From: Diploscapter coronatus
Lineage: Eukaryota > Nematoda > Chromadorea > Rhabditida > Rhabditidae
DNA length: 64,000 bases
Direction: 5' to 3'
NCBI GenBank assembly: GCA_964036155.1
Contig: OZ038423.1
Span: forward strand, 21,157,249-21,221,248
In this document: piece by piece, positions 1-10,990 of the stretch
Layout of the letters: every line of letters begins with the position of its first letter
Position numbering within the stretch: the stretch's first letter is position 1
Notes under the pieces: model-generated
The model's input: the letters and a program-made list of their open reading frames with translations, nothing else
Database searches by the model: none
Told to the model about the DNA's origin: nothing
Translations under genes and position numbers: made by a program

Positions 1-271
1 GCATTATTTTTGAAGACTTCGTATCTACTAGACTTTTAACAAAGATAATTAATTTTTTCGAAAGTTTTGCATATTTGAAAACCCCACCAAGTGATAATCA
101 TCTACGAACTATTCATTTTACTTTATTACGAAAGATGTAAAAGGTGTCATTTCAAATGTCACACATTGTTTGAAAACTCTCGTGCATCACTGTAATTTGA
201 GCAAAAATTACGCAGTTTCAAAATTTTGCTTGACGATAATCTCTGATCATTAGAAATCTTTCATCTTTCAG

Positions 272-3200
272 CGTTTCATTCCGACAGTAGTTGGCGTCCG
301 TCAGACTGGCGATCAGCATCAGTCACAGACTCTGTCCACTTCTTCATCTGCTCATTCGACTTATTCAAATCATTCAACTCATTCAACAGCGCCTCTACCA
401 GAATCTTCCTCCAATTCTCGCGTCCTTCTCAATTCCACTCCACAGCCTCGACCAAATGTTGTTTCCATTTCTGTTCGACCACAAGGAAAACTACTATATT
501 CGAACGTTGGACGAGGTTAGTTTTCATTCTTAATTCTCGAAAGGCATGAAGGCGTGAAAAATTTCTACAAATGAAGTTCATCAACGTTTGCCGTGTCTTC
601 ATGTTCTCAAAATCACGATAAAAAATTTTACACTACAGACGAAATACAAAGCAACAAACTTAATAATTAGTGAGATGGACAATAGTTTTCGAGTTATGTC
701 ATTGGGAATAGTAAGAGAAATGACTCATTATTTTCAATTCGTACATTTCTCGCTTTTCATATACCTCTTTGGCTGGAATGAATCAGTTTCAGCCAGGCAG
801 AAATAGAAACCAGAGAGTTTTATAGACTGCAATGGTCATCACGAGGATTGACTAATCAAATACACACCCCTTTTGTGAAAGATGTCTCAAATCGTAATCA
901 AACAGAACATATAAATAAGTCTGTTTCTATTTTTGTTATCTATACTTCAATGTATTATTAGTGTCTTTCAACTCTTATTTGCGTGAAGACCTAGGTTTAG
1001 AAGCAGTCAAAACTTGTTATGACTTACCTATGGACACCATAATTCTGTTAGATCTTTGTCGTTTTGCATAATTGCATATTGTTGTTTGTTGGCATTCTCA
1101 TCGCAATGAGTAGGTATTATTAGCTTGCAATGTAATTGAGAATCAAGGTTGTCGCTGAACTTCCGTTACACCGGTAAAGATTCTGATCATTTTAGTGATG
1201 TTTAACCTTTTCTGTTCAGGTGTATTTTCATTTCTATCAAAAAACCGATTTAAAATAATCATGTTCAAAATATTCTTTTAGATTTGAACCAAAATTAAAA
1301 ATAATGGAAGCTAGTAATTCCCGCGTTAATTTTAGTGCATTACTTCGTTAGCAGAGTTGTGAAGCGGTGGTGAGTGAATGCTTGAAAATAGAAAGCAGCC
1401 GAAATGGATCCGTCGATTGAGCGAGCGAATAAAAGAGGGAAGGTGAAGGAGAGGAACCAGTCGCATTATTGCGCACAGGTACACGCAAAATTGGCGATGA
1501 GTGAATGAGAGAGCGAGGGGAGAGGGAATAAAACACCCTCTAAAGGCGATTTACGCGATTTATGGAGAGCCCACCTCACTTCTCACTTCCACATGCACTG
1601 TTGTCGATTTATGCGAATTATGTGTAACTATTTTGGTCTCTTGTTGCATAACCTTTTCCGTGATTTTCCCGTTTCGATTTCAATTTCGTGCATTTGGAGG
1701 ATCAATCTTCCTCTCCTTCAGCTGACAGCTGCAATTATGCAGATAGGTCGATAGCTGGCTGCCTTGCCTCATTCTCATTTCCTCTTCTCGTCTCACATTC
1801 ACCCGTTCAGTGTTCCTCCCACGTTGTTTACTGCTCAATTAAATAGCGGTTGCATATCTCATCCCGCAATGCATTCGATATTGGATCAGCTTTAAGCGAT
1901 GATGACATATCCCAGATCACGATTGATTCACCTTTCGAAGATTATAGATTACGAAAACCACTATTTAGTTTTCCATAAATTAATGTCATCTTGACTCGTC
2001 AGACATTTTTAAAATGCGCATTATTTGATGTGACCGTGTTTGCGATAGTTTCGGAATGGAGAAAAAACCGCGTGAAATGTGACGTAGAGTGCCTCTTCTG
2101 TGGGCTAGTGCAGGAACTGTACATTGTCCCACTTCTGCGAACTTTCTTCTTCTCTCGCCAATTTTTCCGTTTCTCCATTTCTATTCTGCGCATCTTCGTC
2201 CTCGTTCTATCTACCTTTCTGACTTTTTTCGGTTACTCAATCATTCATTGGTTATTTTTTGTAGATTCGCGCATGCACGAGAGAAGGAATAGCATTGATT
2301 TTGATGGTCTGGAAGAGAAATAGGCAAAATTTCAAGGTCGATCCAAAGAGGATCGAGAGATTGAGAGCTGAACCGCACCTGTCCAGAGGACACAGCAAAA
2401 TATGAGGGCGGGAGTAGAAGAATAGGAAGGAAGAGATCGAATGAAACGGAGCAGCTATTGTGATACCTAAATTGTCTGACTGACAGGTCGTATTTTCTCA
2501 TAGTTTCTGCATAAATTTTTACAGAGCTTCCTGTTATAAGTCATATTAATAGTTTCATGATGCTTGATAAAGAATAAGTTTCATTTGGAGTTGAACGAAC
2601 ATTTCTGAATTCTCGAGACTATGAACACGACATTTTGCATTTTCCCTATCTAATAACTATTGTTGTTTATGATGTGATTATATTATTTTGCATCATTGAT
2701 AAGCGATATCATATCATCTCTCCATACGTTTTACATCATCTATCCATTCACACAGTCAGCCTACAGGGAGGTATTGCCTTTGCCTTTCACCAGACCTAGG
2801 ATCGTCCTAAATATTAGGTTGATGCATTCCTGTTTTCCGTTTTTGATATGTGTACTTTGCTCCCTCCCCTCTGCGGCCGACCGCGACAAAAACCACTGTG
2901 CTCTATAATATAAACAGCTTGCCCCTCCCTCTTATCAGTCGCAGTGCCGCAACCAGCTAGTGAGCAGTCTAGTTCCCACAATGCCCCATCGATTCCACCC
3001 AAACAGTGTCCACATACGCAACGTAATGTTATTTCTCTTCCTCTCTGGCACCAAACCACCCGAGACCCACCGTCAACTGGCCCGAGTATATCCCCAGGAA
3101 GTTCCCTCCGAGCACACAGTACGCAATTGGTTCAAACGATTCGAGGCCCGCAACTACAATCTCGAAGACGAGGAGAGGTCGCAACCTGCACGAGTGATGG

Positions 3201-6200
3201 ATTTGGATTTGCTGCGCAGCACAGTCGAAGGGGACCCATTCGCTACTACGCGAGAAATAGCGCAGACTCTCAGAGTAGACCAAGCAACTGTCGTTCGAGG
3301 ACTGAAGAAGCTCGGCAAGGTACGAAAGTTGGGCCGTTGGATTCCCCACGTCTTGAGCGACAAGAACAAGAATTGTCGAGTTGACACAGCAATGAGTCTT
3401 CTTACATACGAAAGGACGACGGCCTGGCTGGACAATCTCATAACGGGAGATGAGAAATGGATCGTCTACCATCACGTTGTGAGACGTGCCCAGTGGGTGG
3501 ACAAGGAGGATCAGCCGGAACCCGTCGCCAAAGACGAAACGCACCAGAAGAAGGTGATGTTATCCGTATGGTGGGGCGTCCAAGGCCCCATCTACTGGGA
3601 GCTGCTACCCGAGGGTACGACGATCACGGGTGATGTCTACGCTCGCCAGCTGAGAGACTTGAAGGCTCACGTCCAATCCACTCCCTGGCTACGAGGTCGT
3701 CTTCACTTTCTCCACGACAACGCCCGCCCTCATGTGTGTAAACAAGTGAAAAAGGAGCTGACAACGTTCGGATGGCACATTGTACCCCATGCTCCCTACT
3801 CGCCCGACATGGCACCTAGCGACTACTGGCTCTTCTCGGACATGCAGCGAGTCCTTGGCGAGACACACTTCAAGAACCGCGCGGAGGTCGACGCATGGTT
3901 GAAGACCTACTTCGCCTCCAAGCAGCCCGCTTGGTACGGCGAGGGAATCCGTAAGCTGCCCATTCGCTGGCAGAAGACTGTGGACAGCGATGGAGAATAT
4001 TTCATCTAATATCCTTGTTAGCCAATAAAGTTATGTTCTGTTGAACTGTTTCGCACAAATCGGAAAACAGGAATGCATCAACCTAATAGATAGCCATCTC
4101 CTATTCTTGTCTCTCTGCTGCATAATACCTTTAGCCCTTCTGGTTTTGATCTTCCATAATTCAACTTTTCTGTTGTCTCAGATCGTAAAATAACAACACG
4201 TTTGTCCTTCATTCAATGCTTCACAACCTTTATTCTCCTTTTCTTAACGCTACTATGCCGGTCTTCAGAACATTTTTCAATAATTCAATGTTCAAACATG
4301 TTGCTTATCTAATGTTGATACTATGTCTGCCCGTGGGCAGAATCACAGAGCATAGAACCCTATCAGCCATCAACAAAGTCAATCAATCAGAGTCAGCAGG
4401 GCAACGTTTCATCAGTCAACCTGTCCCTTTGTTTGCCATGCAAATGTGTCCGTCTGTCTCTTTACTCAGCTTCTCCATTCTCTTCCTTATCTCTTTGAGC
4501 TTCTTTTCTTTTGATATCAAAATATCCCCTCGAGTGGCCGACGAATATTTATATTTTCATATTCTTTCCGGCGACATTCGGTCACGCAAACAAATCCTTG
4601 AAATGTCAAGCTTTTTTTTACCTTGATATTCAACACACGTTGTAACATACTGTCTGACATTCCAACGAAATTTTAAAAAATAATTCTGGTTTCTTGAAAG
4701 GTTGAAAGGCTAAAATGTTGAGATAATGTTTGAAAGAGGATAAAACAAGGTGGGGAATAGGGTGTGGTGTCTGGAATAAGAAAATGATCTACTTACCCAA
4801 TGAACTGTTCATTTTTAAATCAAACACTTTTATCTAGGCTCTATCATCATATTTTATTATAATAAAATTTTTCGTTTTTCAACTTTGTATTTCATGAACT
4901 CGCTTACCATTGATTTTCGTAAATTTTTATGGTTTTGTGGTTTTCCAAGTGTTAAGTTAGTCAATTCAGTAATTGATGGCCCTTCTGTATCCATCAACAT
5001 CTTCTGACGGCTCATCAGAATTTTCATCCAGTTTTACTCACAAATTTCAATGGGTTTCATCAGCTTTGAGAAACTGTAAGAGTGAACTATTCAGACTAGC
5101 AGATCATACACAACACATGAGTATTATGCAATCATACAAACGATACAGAATCCAAACCAATAGTAATTGACGAATTTCTAATTTGTCCACAATTTAGATG
5201 AATCTGGCGATTCGGCAATCTCATCGAACAAGTCCACTTCGAGCACAACCACGTTGTCTTCAGCACTAACCAACGGTAAGAAAAGTGAATAAAATAATCA
5301 TACAAATTTCAAATCCTAGGGCCAACTGATGTTAGTCGCAAGAGTCTCTCAGCCCAGTATATCGAGCAGAATGGAACTGATCGACGAAGTCACGCTCCAC
5401 AATCATCTCCGTTAAGTCCGCCTAGTTTCAATCGATCAAAACCATACGGAGATGATGCCACGGAGATTCGATCGGTAAGTGCTCGGTCTATCGTTGAATT
5501 GCATTACCCGAACATATCCTTTGTTTCTAAAATGACCGTTCTCCGTTTGTGCCACACTCACACATGATTGTGTTTCCTTCTGTGGATTGCAACCGATATC
5601 CCGATTTAGATCAACGGCAAATCTGCCCAACAGTCTCAATCGAAGGACGAACAGAAGCCGAAAGAGACCTCGATCGACGAAGACATGTCACTCATTACGC
5701 GGCCCACCTTTCCCCTCGGAATCACTGCAAAATCTGCCAATTCGCTTAATTTTTCCGCTTCGTCTAATTCCAATGCGACCGCTTCGAGATCTGCCATCTT
5801 ACAGGCATGTGTTCCGTGAATTTATGAATAGAACATTGCCAGATTGACCAGATAATGCCGGACAAATGTCGAAAGAAATAACAAAATAATATTTTTCAAC
5901 ACAATTATCTCGTCAAAATCTGGCAATTATATCCAACTGTTGCTTGTATTTTGCAGTCAACACGTGAAAAATAGTTTGCGAAGGAAAGTAGAGCTGATTT
6001 TGTCATTTAGAAATTACAGGATTCTGAAGCAGCATCGTCATCTGCATCTTCTTCAGATGATGAAGATATTCTTCCAGGCTTGAGTCGACCAAGCACTACA
6101 AAGCTCTACTTCAATAATCAGGTATCTTTTGAATAAAAATTTCCCCGCGATAAACAAATTTCAGAGTCCGATGGTAGCTGGAGATGGAAATCTCGTTCGA

Positions 6201-8078
6201 CATTCACTAATGAGTCTTGTAGCCGAAGACGATATCCCTCTATTGCTCGAAGCTATGAATGAACAGGTATAATTCCACGACCTTTCGAATTTAAGAAAAA
6301 AAGATCCTCCTGCACGGATGGACAAATTTCGTAATGTTCTTTATTTTGAATTTTACAAACATTTAATTCATTCAGCTATTAAAAGAAAAAAAAAACATTA
6401 TTTAGTTCGCCTGCACATTCGTTGATCTGAACAATCAGAAGCCATCAACTTCCTCAATTATCCATGATGAAGAAAAACGAAAGGAACGACGAAAGCAGAG
6501 ACAGGTAGTTTAGAAACTGGCTTTTTGAATACGCCATAGCCCCGTGGTTTGGACATCTCGTAGGTTAAAAAATTTGCATTAAGGCTAAGGATAAGATTGA
6601 ATAGACTAAATTAGTATCAAAATGCCAGGCTTGATTTTCTTACCAATTTGATACCAAATTTACCTTATCACGCCCTAATCTTGCCTTCTTCATACCCATT
6701 TTTACACATTTTTTTGATCTACGGGATATTTAACAAGTCTAGAAATTCAATCTTCTAAAATACGCTGGCAATAATTATTTTAAAATAATCACTTTCGAAT
6801 CTCACAAGGAATGTTAACTGTGTACAACTGATCTTGGCCAAAATTAGTGGGTAAGTCAATTCGAATACGCTGATTACGAATATCATGTTGAAAAGTGCTC
6901 ACCGTGCATCCTGGGTTCCAGGATTTGGCGTCGAGGTTTTCCTTTTTACTGTTTGCTGTCGCAGCAAACAATGACAACATCAATGCTCGTTTCGCGATGC
7001 GACTAATTTTGTATTTGAATGTGAATTTTTATGAGGTAAAGAGAGAAGCGAGTTTTGACGGAAAATCCTGAAAACAGGAAGCATGGTGGGCACTTTTCAA
7101 CGTGATATTCGTAATCAGCGTACTCGAATTGACTTTCCCACCAATTTTGGGCAAGATCCGTTGGGCAACTACGAAAAGATACCACGTCACCACGTCACCA
7201 CGTCTTTAGACACAAGAGGGAAAAGAAAAAAGTAGGGGGCGGAGCTTAGTGTTTCTTCGTAAAAAAAGACGTGGTGACGTGGTATCTTTTCGTTGTTGCC
7301 GATCCGTTGTACACTGTTAGCCTGTTAACGTTCTTTGTTAGATAGTTGCAATCAGGGGTGCACGAAGTTTTGACTTCGAACTTTTCAAAACCGAAGTCGA
7401 CATCTCAAAGTCGGTGCACTCCTGTTGTCAGTAATGACCGATAACTTGAGATAAAATAACTGAAGAAATTTTGATGCATGGAATTAGTGCGTTGTTTGCA
7501 AACGAATAGACGACATTTCATTGATTCAAAGAATGCATTTGACGTCTACTATTTGAAACTACGCAATGCACACTTTGCATACTCGAATTTGTGCATCGCT
7601 ATTTCGTCTCACGTAAACGGTCCTTGACAAGATCTGATGATACAACTATACAATTTTTGCTGGAAATGTCAGAAGCAACGAACACTGTCAGAATTCTAAA
7701 CGTTGTCGATGAACACACCTGCATTTTTGATCAAACCCATATCAACGATTTTAGGTCTCGCGGATTCGTTTCGAACAAACAGCTCCGGAAGTATACACCT
7801 ATCTCGACGAAATATCGGCCATCAACTCGCAGCAATGGGTGGAAGGAACTCTGCTCGACTATCAGGGCTATCAGAAATTGCTAGCTGCTGAGCAAGAGGA
7901 GTACGAAGCGAGATTGAATGAATTGGAGAAGTGGAAGGCTAGCTTAACCAAACCAGCAGGTGAGAAGCCATATTTGGGTGAATTTCGAAATTGTATTTTA
8001 GAAAACGCTGCTGACAATAATGTTAAACCGACATACAATCGATGGGGTTCGATAGATAGAAGTGAAACGAATAGGTAG
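272..8078 (+). CDS. Unrecognised Ser-rich protein, 3' part (5' end outside window)
   Basis: Nine exons join in phase: 272-515, 5198-5275, 5320-5474, 5610-5804, 6020-6121, 6165-6266, 6406-6504, 7755-7959 and 8002-8078. They give 418 residues ending at a TAG. The first exon is open through a TTTCAG acceptor, so the true N-terminus lies upstream of the window. The first two thirds are low-complexity and rich in Ser, Thr, Asn and Pro, with an acidic stretch (SSDDEDILPGL). Then come a basic segment (EEKRKERRKQRQ), SRIRFEQTAPEVYTYLDE, and a charged probable coiled coil (YQKLLAAEQEEYEARLNELE). RIRF followed by an acidic and Tyr-rich stretch resembles an RVxF protein-phosphatase-1 docking site. That is inference only, and I recognise no family. 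The 4.7-kb second intron holds a mariner element and the 1.25-kb intron before the last-but-one exon holds palindromic repeats. The fourth exon appears to use a GC donor. Confidence 0.65.
2814..2839 (+). repeat. Mariner left terminal inverted repeat
   Basis: Twenty-six bases beginning TTAGGTTGATGCATTCC and ending TTTTCCG. They match the reverse complement of 4061-4086 without mismatch. The sequence follows a TA dinucleotide at 2812-2813. Confidence 0.97.
2960..4009 (+). CDS. Mariner transposase, D,D34D type
   Basis: The ORF is 349 codons from 2960. The Met at codon 8 (MPHRFHP) is an equally plausible start and gives 342 residues, close to the family norm of about 345. The N-terminal half holds two helix-turn-helix segments that bind the terminal repeats (about residues 20-65 and 80-120). 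They are joined to the catalytic domain by the mariner linker motif seen as RWIPHVLSD (126-134). The catalytic acids are in TGDEKW (Asp164), LHDNARPH (Asp253) and SPDMAPSDYWLF (Asp288). The 34 residues between the last two are diagnostic of the D,D34D mariner group. No stop, frameshift or missing catalytic residue is visible, so the enzyme could be functional. It would cut and paste the element at TA sites. Confidence 0.97.
   Translation: MSSLVPTMPHRFHPNSVHIRNVMLFLFLSGTKPPETHRQLARVYPQEVPSEHTVRNWFKRFEARNYNLEDEERSQPARVMDLDLLRSTVEGDPFATTREIAQTLRVDQATVVRGLKKLGKVRKLGRWIPHVLSDKNKNCRVDTAMSLLTYERTTAWLDNLITGDEKWIVYHHVVRRAQWVDKEDQPEPVAKDETHQKKVMLSVWWGVQGPIYWELLPEGTTITGDVYARQLRDLKAHVQSTPWLRGRLHFLHDNARPHVCKQVKKELTTFGWHIVPHAPYSPDMAPSDYWLFSDMQRVLGETHFKNRAEVDAWLKTYFASKQPAWYGEGIRKLPIRWQKTVDSDGEYFI
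4061..4086 (-). repeat. Mariner right terminal inverted repeat
   Basis: Perfect inverted copy of 2814-2839. It is followed by TA at 4087-4088, the second half of the target-site duplication. Confidence 0.97.
4976..5075 (+). CDS. Possible alternative first exon of the Ser-rich gene
   Basis: An ATG at 4976 opens 33 codons plus one base and ends at a good donor (AACT/GTAAGA). The encoded peptide is Ser-rich, like the exons downstream (MALLYPSTSSDGSS...). The phase, one base over, is exactly what the exon at 5198 needs, so splicing across 5076-5197 keeps the reading frame. It cannot be a cassette exon in the same frame, because a TAA lies directly after the only upstream acceptor. The exon lies just downstream of the mariner insertion. 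A transcript starting here would therefore skip the interrupted intron. It rests on frame, composition and splice phase only. Confidence 0.33.
6812..7330. repeat. Nested foldback (MITE-like) element in an intron
   Basis: Two sets of inverted repeats lie one inside the other. The outer ends read GTTAACTGTGTACAAC near 6814 and, inverted, GTTGTACACTGTTAGCCTG near 7306. Inside, about 105 bp at 6830-6935 (containing AAGTCAATTCGAATACGCTG) recur inverted at about 7065-7170 with roughly 85-90 percent identity. Next, ACGAAAAGATACCACGTCAC (7171-7190) recurs inverted at about 7272-7294, so 7170-7300 forms a second strong hairpin. A GACGTGGT unit is also iterated. No coding potential is convincing in this stretch. 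The shape suits a non-autonomous DNA element, possibly two elements inserted one into the other. Confidence 0.8.
7354..7426. repeat. Short hAT-like terminal-repeat element
   Basis: The left end CAGGGGTGCACGAAGTTTTG and the inverted right end (CAGGAGTGCACCGACTTTG on the other strand) are close inverted repeats around a short AAGTCGAA-rich core. Ends of the form CAGGGGTG are typical of hAT-superfamily transposons. I could not define a convincing 8-bp target duplication. Related sequence occurs at 16033-16105, and a looser relative near 56398. Confidence 0.55.
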
Positions 8079-8709
8079 GCTCAGTTTACAGGCTTGTGCA
8101 AGATTCGATTTTTCTGGGATGGGAGCGGGTAAATCTTGCACAATCATATTCGATTTCATATCTGACTTTTTCATGAACTTGAATATTTTAGTGCCCCTGC
8201 AGCAGTCTACTGAAGAATTTTCGATCTCAAAACTCGGCATTAGAAATTGCTAATTTTTCGGCAAATTTATACATATTGAACGTGCTCAATTCCCACTACT
8301 TTCATCCAGCATCTAATTACAAACGACGGTATTTATTCGCTTGCTTATAAAATTAGTGCGTGAATAGAAACTATGACAGAGCTTCCACCAAAATCGACAT
8401 TCAACATTAAAGCTTTTTCTTGTAAACGTTTGTATTTTCTGCAAGAATTTTCTACTCAAACTGTGATGATTATGATTTATTCATCGTAGCATTAGCATTG
8501 TATAAATTACGTAACATTTTATTATATCGGACAAAAAACCGAACTTTATAACATTTTGGCTTAGACTTGTCTGTGTATTTCGTCATGTGAATTTGAAGAA
8601 TAACAAACAAATAGAGAATAAATAATTTGAGTTTCTAGTCAGGCTTCAATGTTTTCGTTTCTTAATCTCTAAAAAACACGTTACGCTAAATTTCGGGGAA
8701 TTTATTATA
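8079..8709. other. Intergenic, between convergent genes
   Basis: AT-rich sequence between the stop of the Ser-rich gene and the stop of the peptide gene on the other strand. An AATAAA occurs near 8618, which is far for the + strand gene. Nothing else was recognised. Confidence 0.6.
8701..8706 (-). terminator. AATAAA polyadenylation signal of the peptide gene
   Basis: AATAAA on the minus strand, only three bases past the TAG stop at 8712-8710. It implies a very short 3' UTR and supports the stop assigned to the small peptide gene. Confidence 0.6.
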
Positions 8710-9077
8710 CTAATTGATAACATAGACAGGCTGAAGCTGATCGAAGAAAGGTCGGACGGACTGATCTCCATCGGCTTTGACAGCGGTCGGCTGACCGTTC
8801 ATTAGCATAAACTCCTGAGAACGGCCGAAACGCCGGAAACTGAAATTCCGAGGAAAGTAAAAAGACAATATTTCGAAATGATTACCCTCCTCTGCAGCAG
8901 AAATGACTGGGCACAATCCCACATAAAGCTCTACTTCCGATTTTGCCTAGATAAGCAGTCATCAGAAGGCCAGATAAAATCATAACACAGAAATAACTTA
9001 CATGAATTTGAACCGAATTCTGCACGTCCTAGATCAATACAAATAGAAATAACTAGAAGAATAATCATTCGCTGCAT
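8710..9077 (-). CDS. Small secreted cysteine-containing peptide precursor, unrecognised
   Basis: Three exons on the minus strand (9077-9002, 8946-8886, 8839-8710) are separated by introns of 55 and 46 nt with GT-AG ends, the first donor being GTAAGT. The splice phases match and give 88 residues. The N-terminus is a classic signal peptide (MQRMIILLVISICIDLGRA). The mature part has four cysteines in the pattern C-x7-C-x7-CC (SC, ALCGIVP, HFCCRGG). It is followed by FRRFGRS, which looks like an amidation and dibasic-type processing site, and an unremarkable tail ending PVYVIN. It could be a neuropeptide-like or other small secreted peptide. The C...CGI..SHFCC stretch is vaguely reminiscent of trissin peptides, but too loosely to name it. 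If the second intron is not removed the frame also stays open, in another frame. Confidence 0.6.
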
Positions 9078-10990
9078 TCTGATAGGGCCCAAATTATAAG
9101 AAACCTATAAAGCTTATTAGCTCATGAGGAAGTACGAGCTCGAAAAGACACGAAATTAATTTCTACGTAAGAAGACCTATAAACTAAAATGCGAAAAAAT
9201 TATGATGAAAATGGCGAAAAATCAGAAATACCCCAAGGACACACGAGAAATGTGTCTCCAAATGAAATAGAATTAAATAGAAACAGACGCGAATGTGAAG
9301 CTACATTAAGGGGATTTACAGAATAAATAATGAAATTTTGCTCTTAATGAATGGCTTTAAAATATACCTTAACACATTCATCACGACTGATGAATTTCAA
9401 ACTAAACATAGCAATTTGTTTTTAATATTTCCTGAAAAATAATCAAGGCGAAATATAATAATAAAGTTGAAGATTATACTTTTTAGCTATATTGAATGCA
9501 ACGGAGCGAACTTATTAGATTAGTTTCATAGTTATGAGATTGAAGAAGGAATACAAAATGAGTGGGATAAGCTCATTGTTTTCGAGTTTCTCATAAAAAA
9601 AGTCTGTTGCAAAGTCAAACAACCAAACTGAAATATGCAGATGAGAAATGAAATGAGTGAAAATCTCGCGAATGTTCTTTATCACAGCAAAGTTCTCGAC
9701 CGAACTCTCGAATGAATGGAATCTGTGATTATTACTTCACGCGGATCTTCCTCTTGTCTTTTCTATGAAGAGATTAGTTGGTTTGAAAAGATTGCAAAAA
9801 TTATACATCCGATGCACACACACCCAAATACTATTTTTGAAAGACATTACGGAAATGTCATGTGTTCACAAAATCATAAGACGCGAAACGAGCGACTAAA
9901 AATGATCAGTCTGATCATACAAATGAAAATCGAAAAGCGGACAGAATAATTGCAAATGCCAAGTTGAAAATTTATATCTGAAGCAAGAATATACACTAAT
10001 CTTCACAAAAGAATAGAAATGGATGTGTGAATGAAAAAATCTCATGAAGTAAATGTCGCAATCAATTGCGCAGTTCTTTTTGCAGCGATAAAAAATTTCG
10101 ATGCAGATGCTGGACGGGGAAAATAAGATTTGCAGATTAATGAATGATGTAATTTCTCCCGATGACAGGAGGAGAAGAATGCACACGGCACCCGGTGCGT
10201 CTTCTGTATGCTTCGCTGAGCAGGCAGAACACGATGCTCCGCCAATGGAAGTCATACAATTTCTCCTACTAAAACATGGCATAATGGCATATTCTCACTT
10301 TCTGCATTGTTGACTACTTGAGTGGGCGTAACTTTTTACAATTTTCCATAATCATAATAAAGAAGACGATAGGAACGAATCTCAAGTGATCTCGACTTCA
10401 TCAAATTTCTTAGCAAACCTGTATCTCTAAATTATCTTGCCATTGGGAGATTTTCACTGAAAAGCAAGTAGTAATTAGAATTTTGTCCGTGTGACTTATT
10501 CGCCATAATTCCTTCGAGTCTAGAGAAAGTTCGTCCCTAGTCTGTTCATAGCAATCAGACGTTTTCTCTACTTAGTTTTTTTCTTTCAAATATCAGTTTA
10601 TTCTAAGAACGAGTAGAAATATCATGATGAGACTTTTGATTTGATCGGAAAATAGGACAACAAACGAAATGAATTAACAATCACAGAATAAAATAAATAG
10701 CAGACATAAAATAACTTTCAATTATTATTGAAATGATTTGATATTTCGATAATAATAAAAATGAGTAACTTTTCGTGAATTGACATGATATTTTGTAGCA
10801 GCGGAATAAAGCTAGCTTTGGCCGACTTGAATGGAAATGGTTTGATGTTCTGATAAAAATGAATCACTTTGTGGATTGACTTGATATTCTGAGAGAAATG
10901 ATAGAAAAATGTGAAGTTACTGATTTTTAGCAATTTGGCAAGTGGTTGACTGATGGCTTGCAATCGGACAAGCAGGCAGCGAGAGAACAG
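9078..10990. other. Intergenic, no gene recognised
   Basis: This lies between the TatD gene and the peptide gene, both on the minus strand, and presumably contains the 3' UTR of the first and the promoter of the second. A degenerate two-copy direct repeat of about 55 bp (TTTGAT..TCTGATAAAAATGA) lies at 10737-10900. An open frame of 70 codons at 10101-10313 (+) lacks splice or family support and was not called. Confidence 0.5.

Larger units (their letters stand above)
2814..4086 (+). mobile_element. Complete mariner-family DNA transposon
   Basis: This is a 1273-bp element bounded by perfect 26-bp terminal inverted repeats (2814-2839 and 4061-4086, beginning TTAGGTTGATGCATTCC) and flanked on both sides by TA (2812-2813 and 4087-4088), the target-site duplication expected for Tc1/mariner. 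It carries one uninterrupted transposase ORF of the same orientation and a TATA-like stretch upstream of it (TATAATATAAA near 2905-2916). The AATAAA at 4024-4029, shortly after the stop codon, could serve as polyadenylation signal. Identical termini and an open frame imply a recent, possibly active copy. It sits in a long intron of the Ser-rich gene, in the same orientation. Its G+C content is visibly higher than that of the surrounding intron. Confidence 0.97.

Noticed and set aside
4216..4626. 136-codon open frame downstream of the mariner
   Set aside because: No splice context, no family resemblance, and Phe/Leu/Ser-rich composition typical of AT-rich introns; it lies inside an intron of the Ser-rich gene.
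9896..10282. 128-codon minus-strand frame with several cysteines, considered as an insulin-like peptide
   Set aside because: No signal peptide, the cysteine spacing does not fit insulin chains, and the second half is Phe/His-rich non-coding-like sequence.
10101..10313. 70-codon + strand frame (VISPDDRRRRMHTAPG) considered as a neuropeptide precursor
   Set aside because: It lacks a signal peptide, repeated peptide units and splice support.
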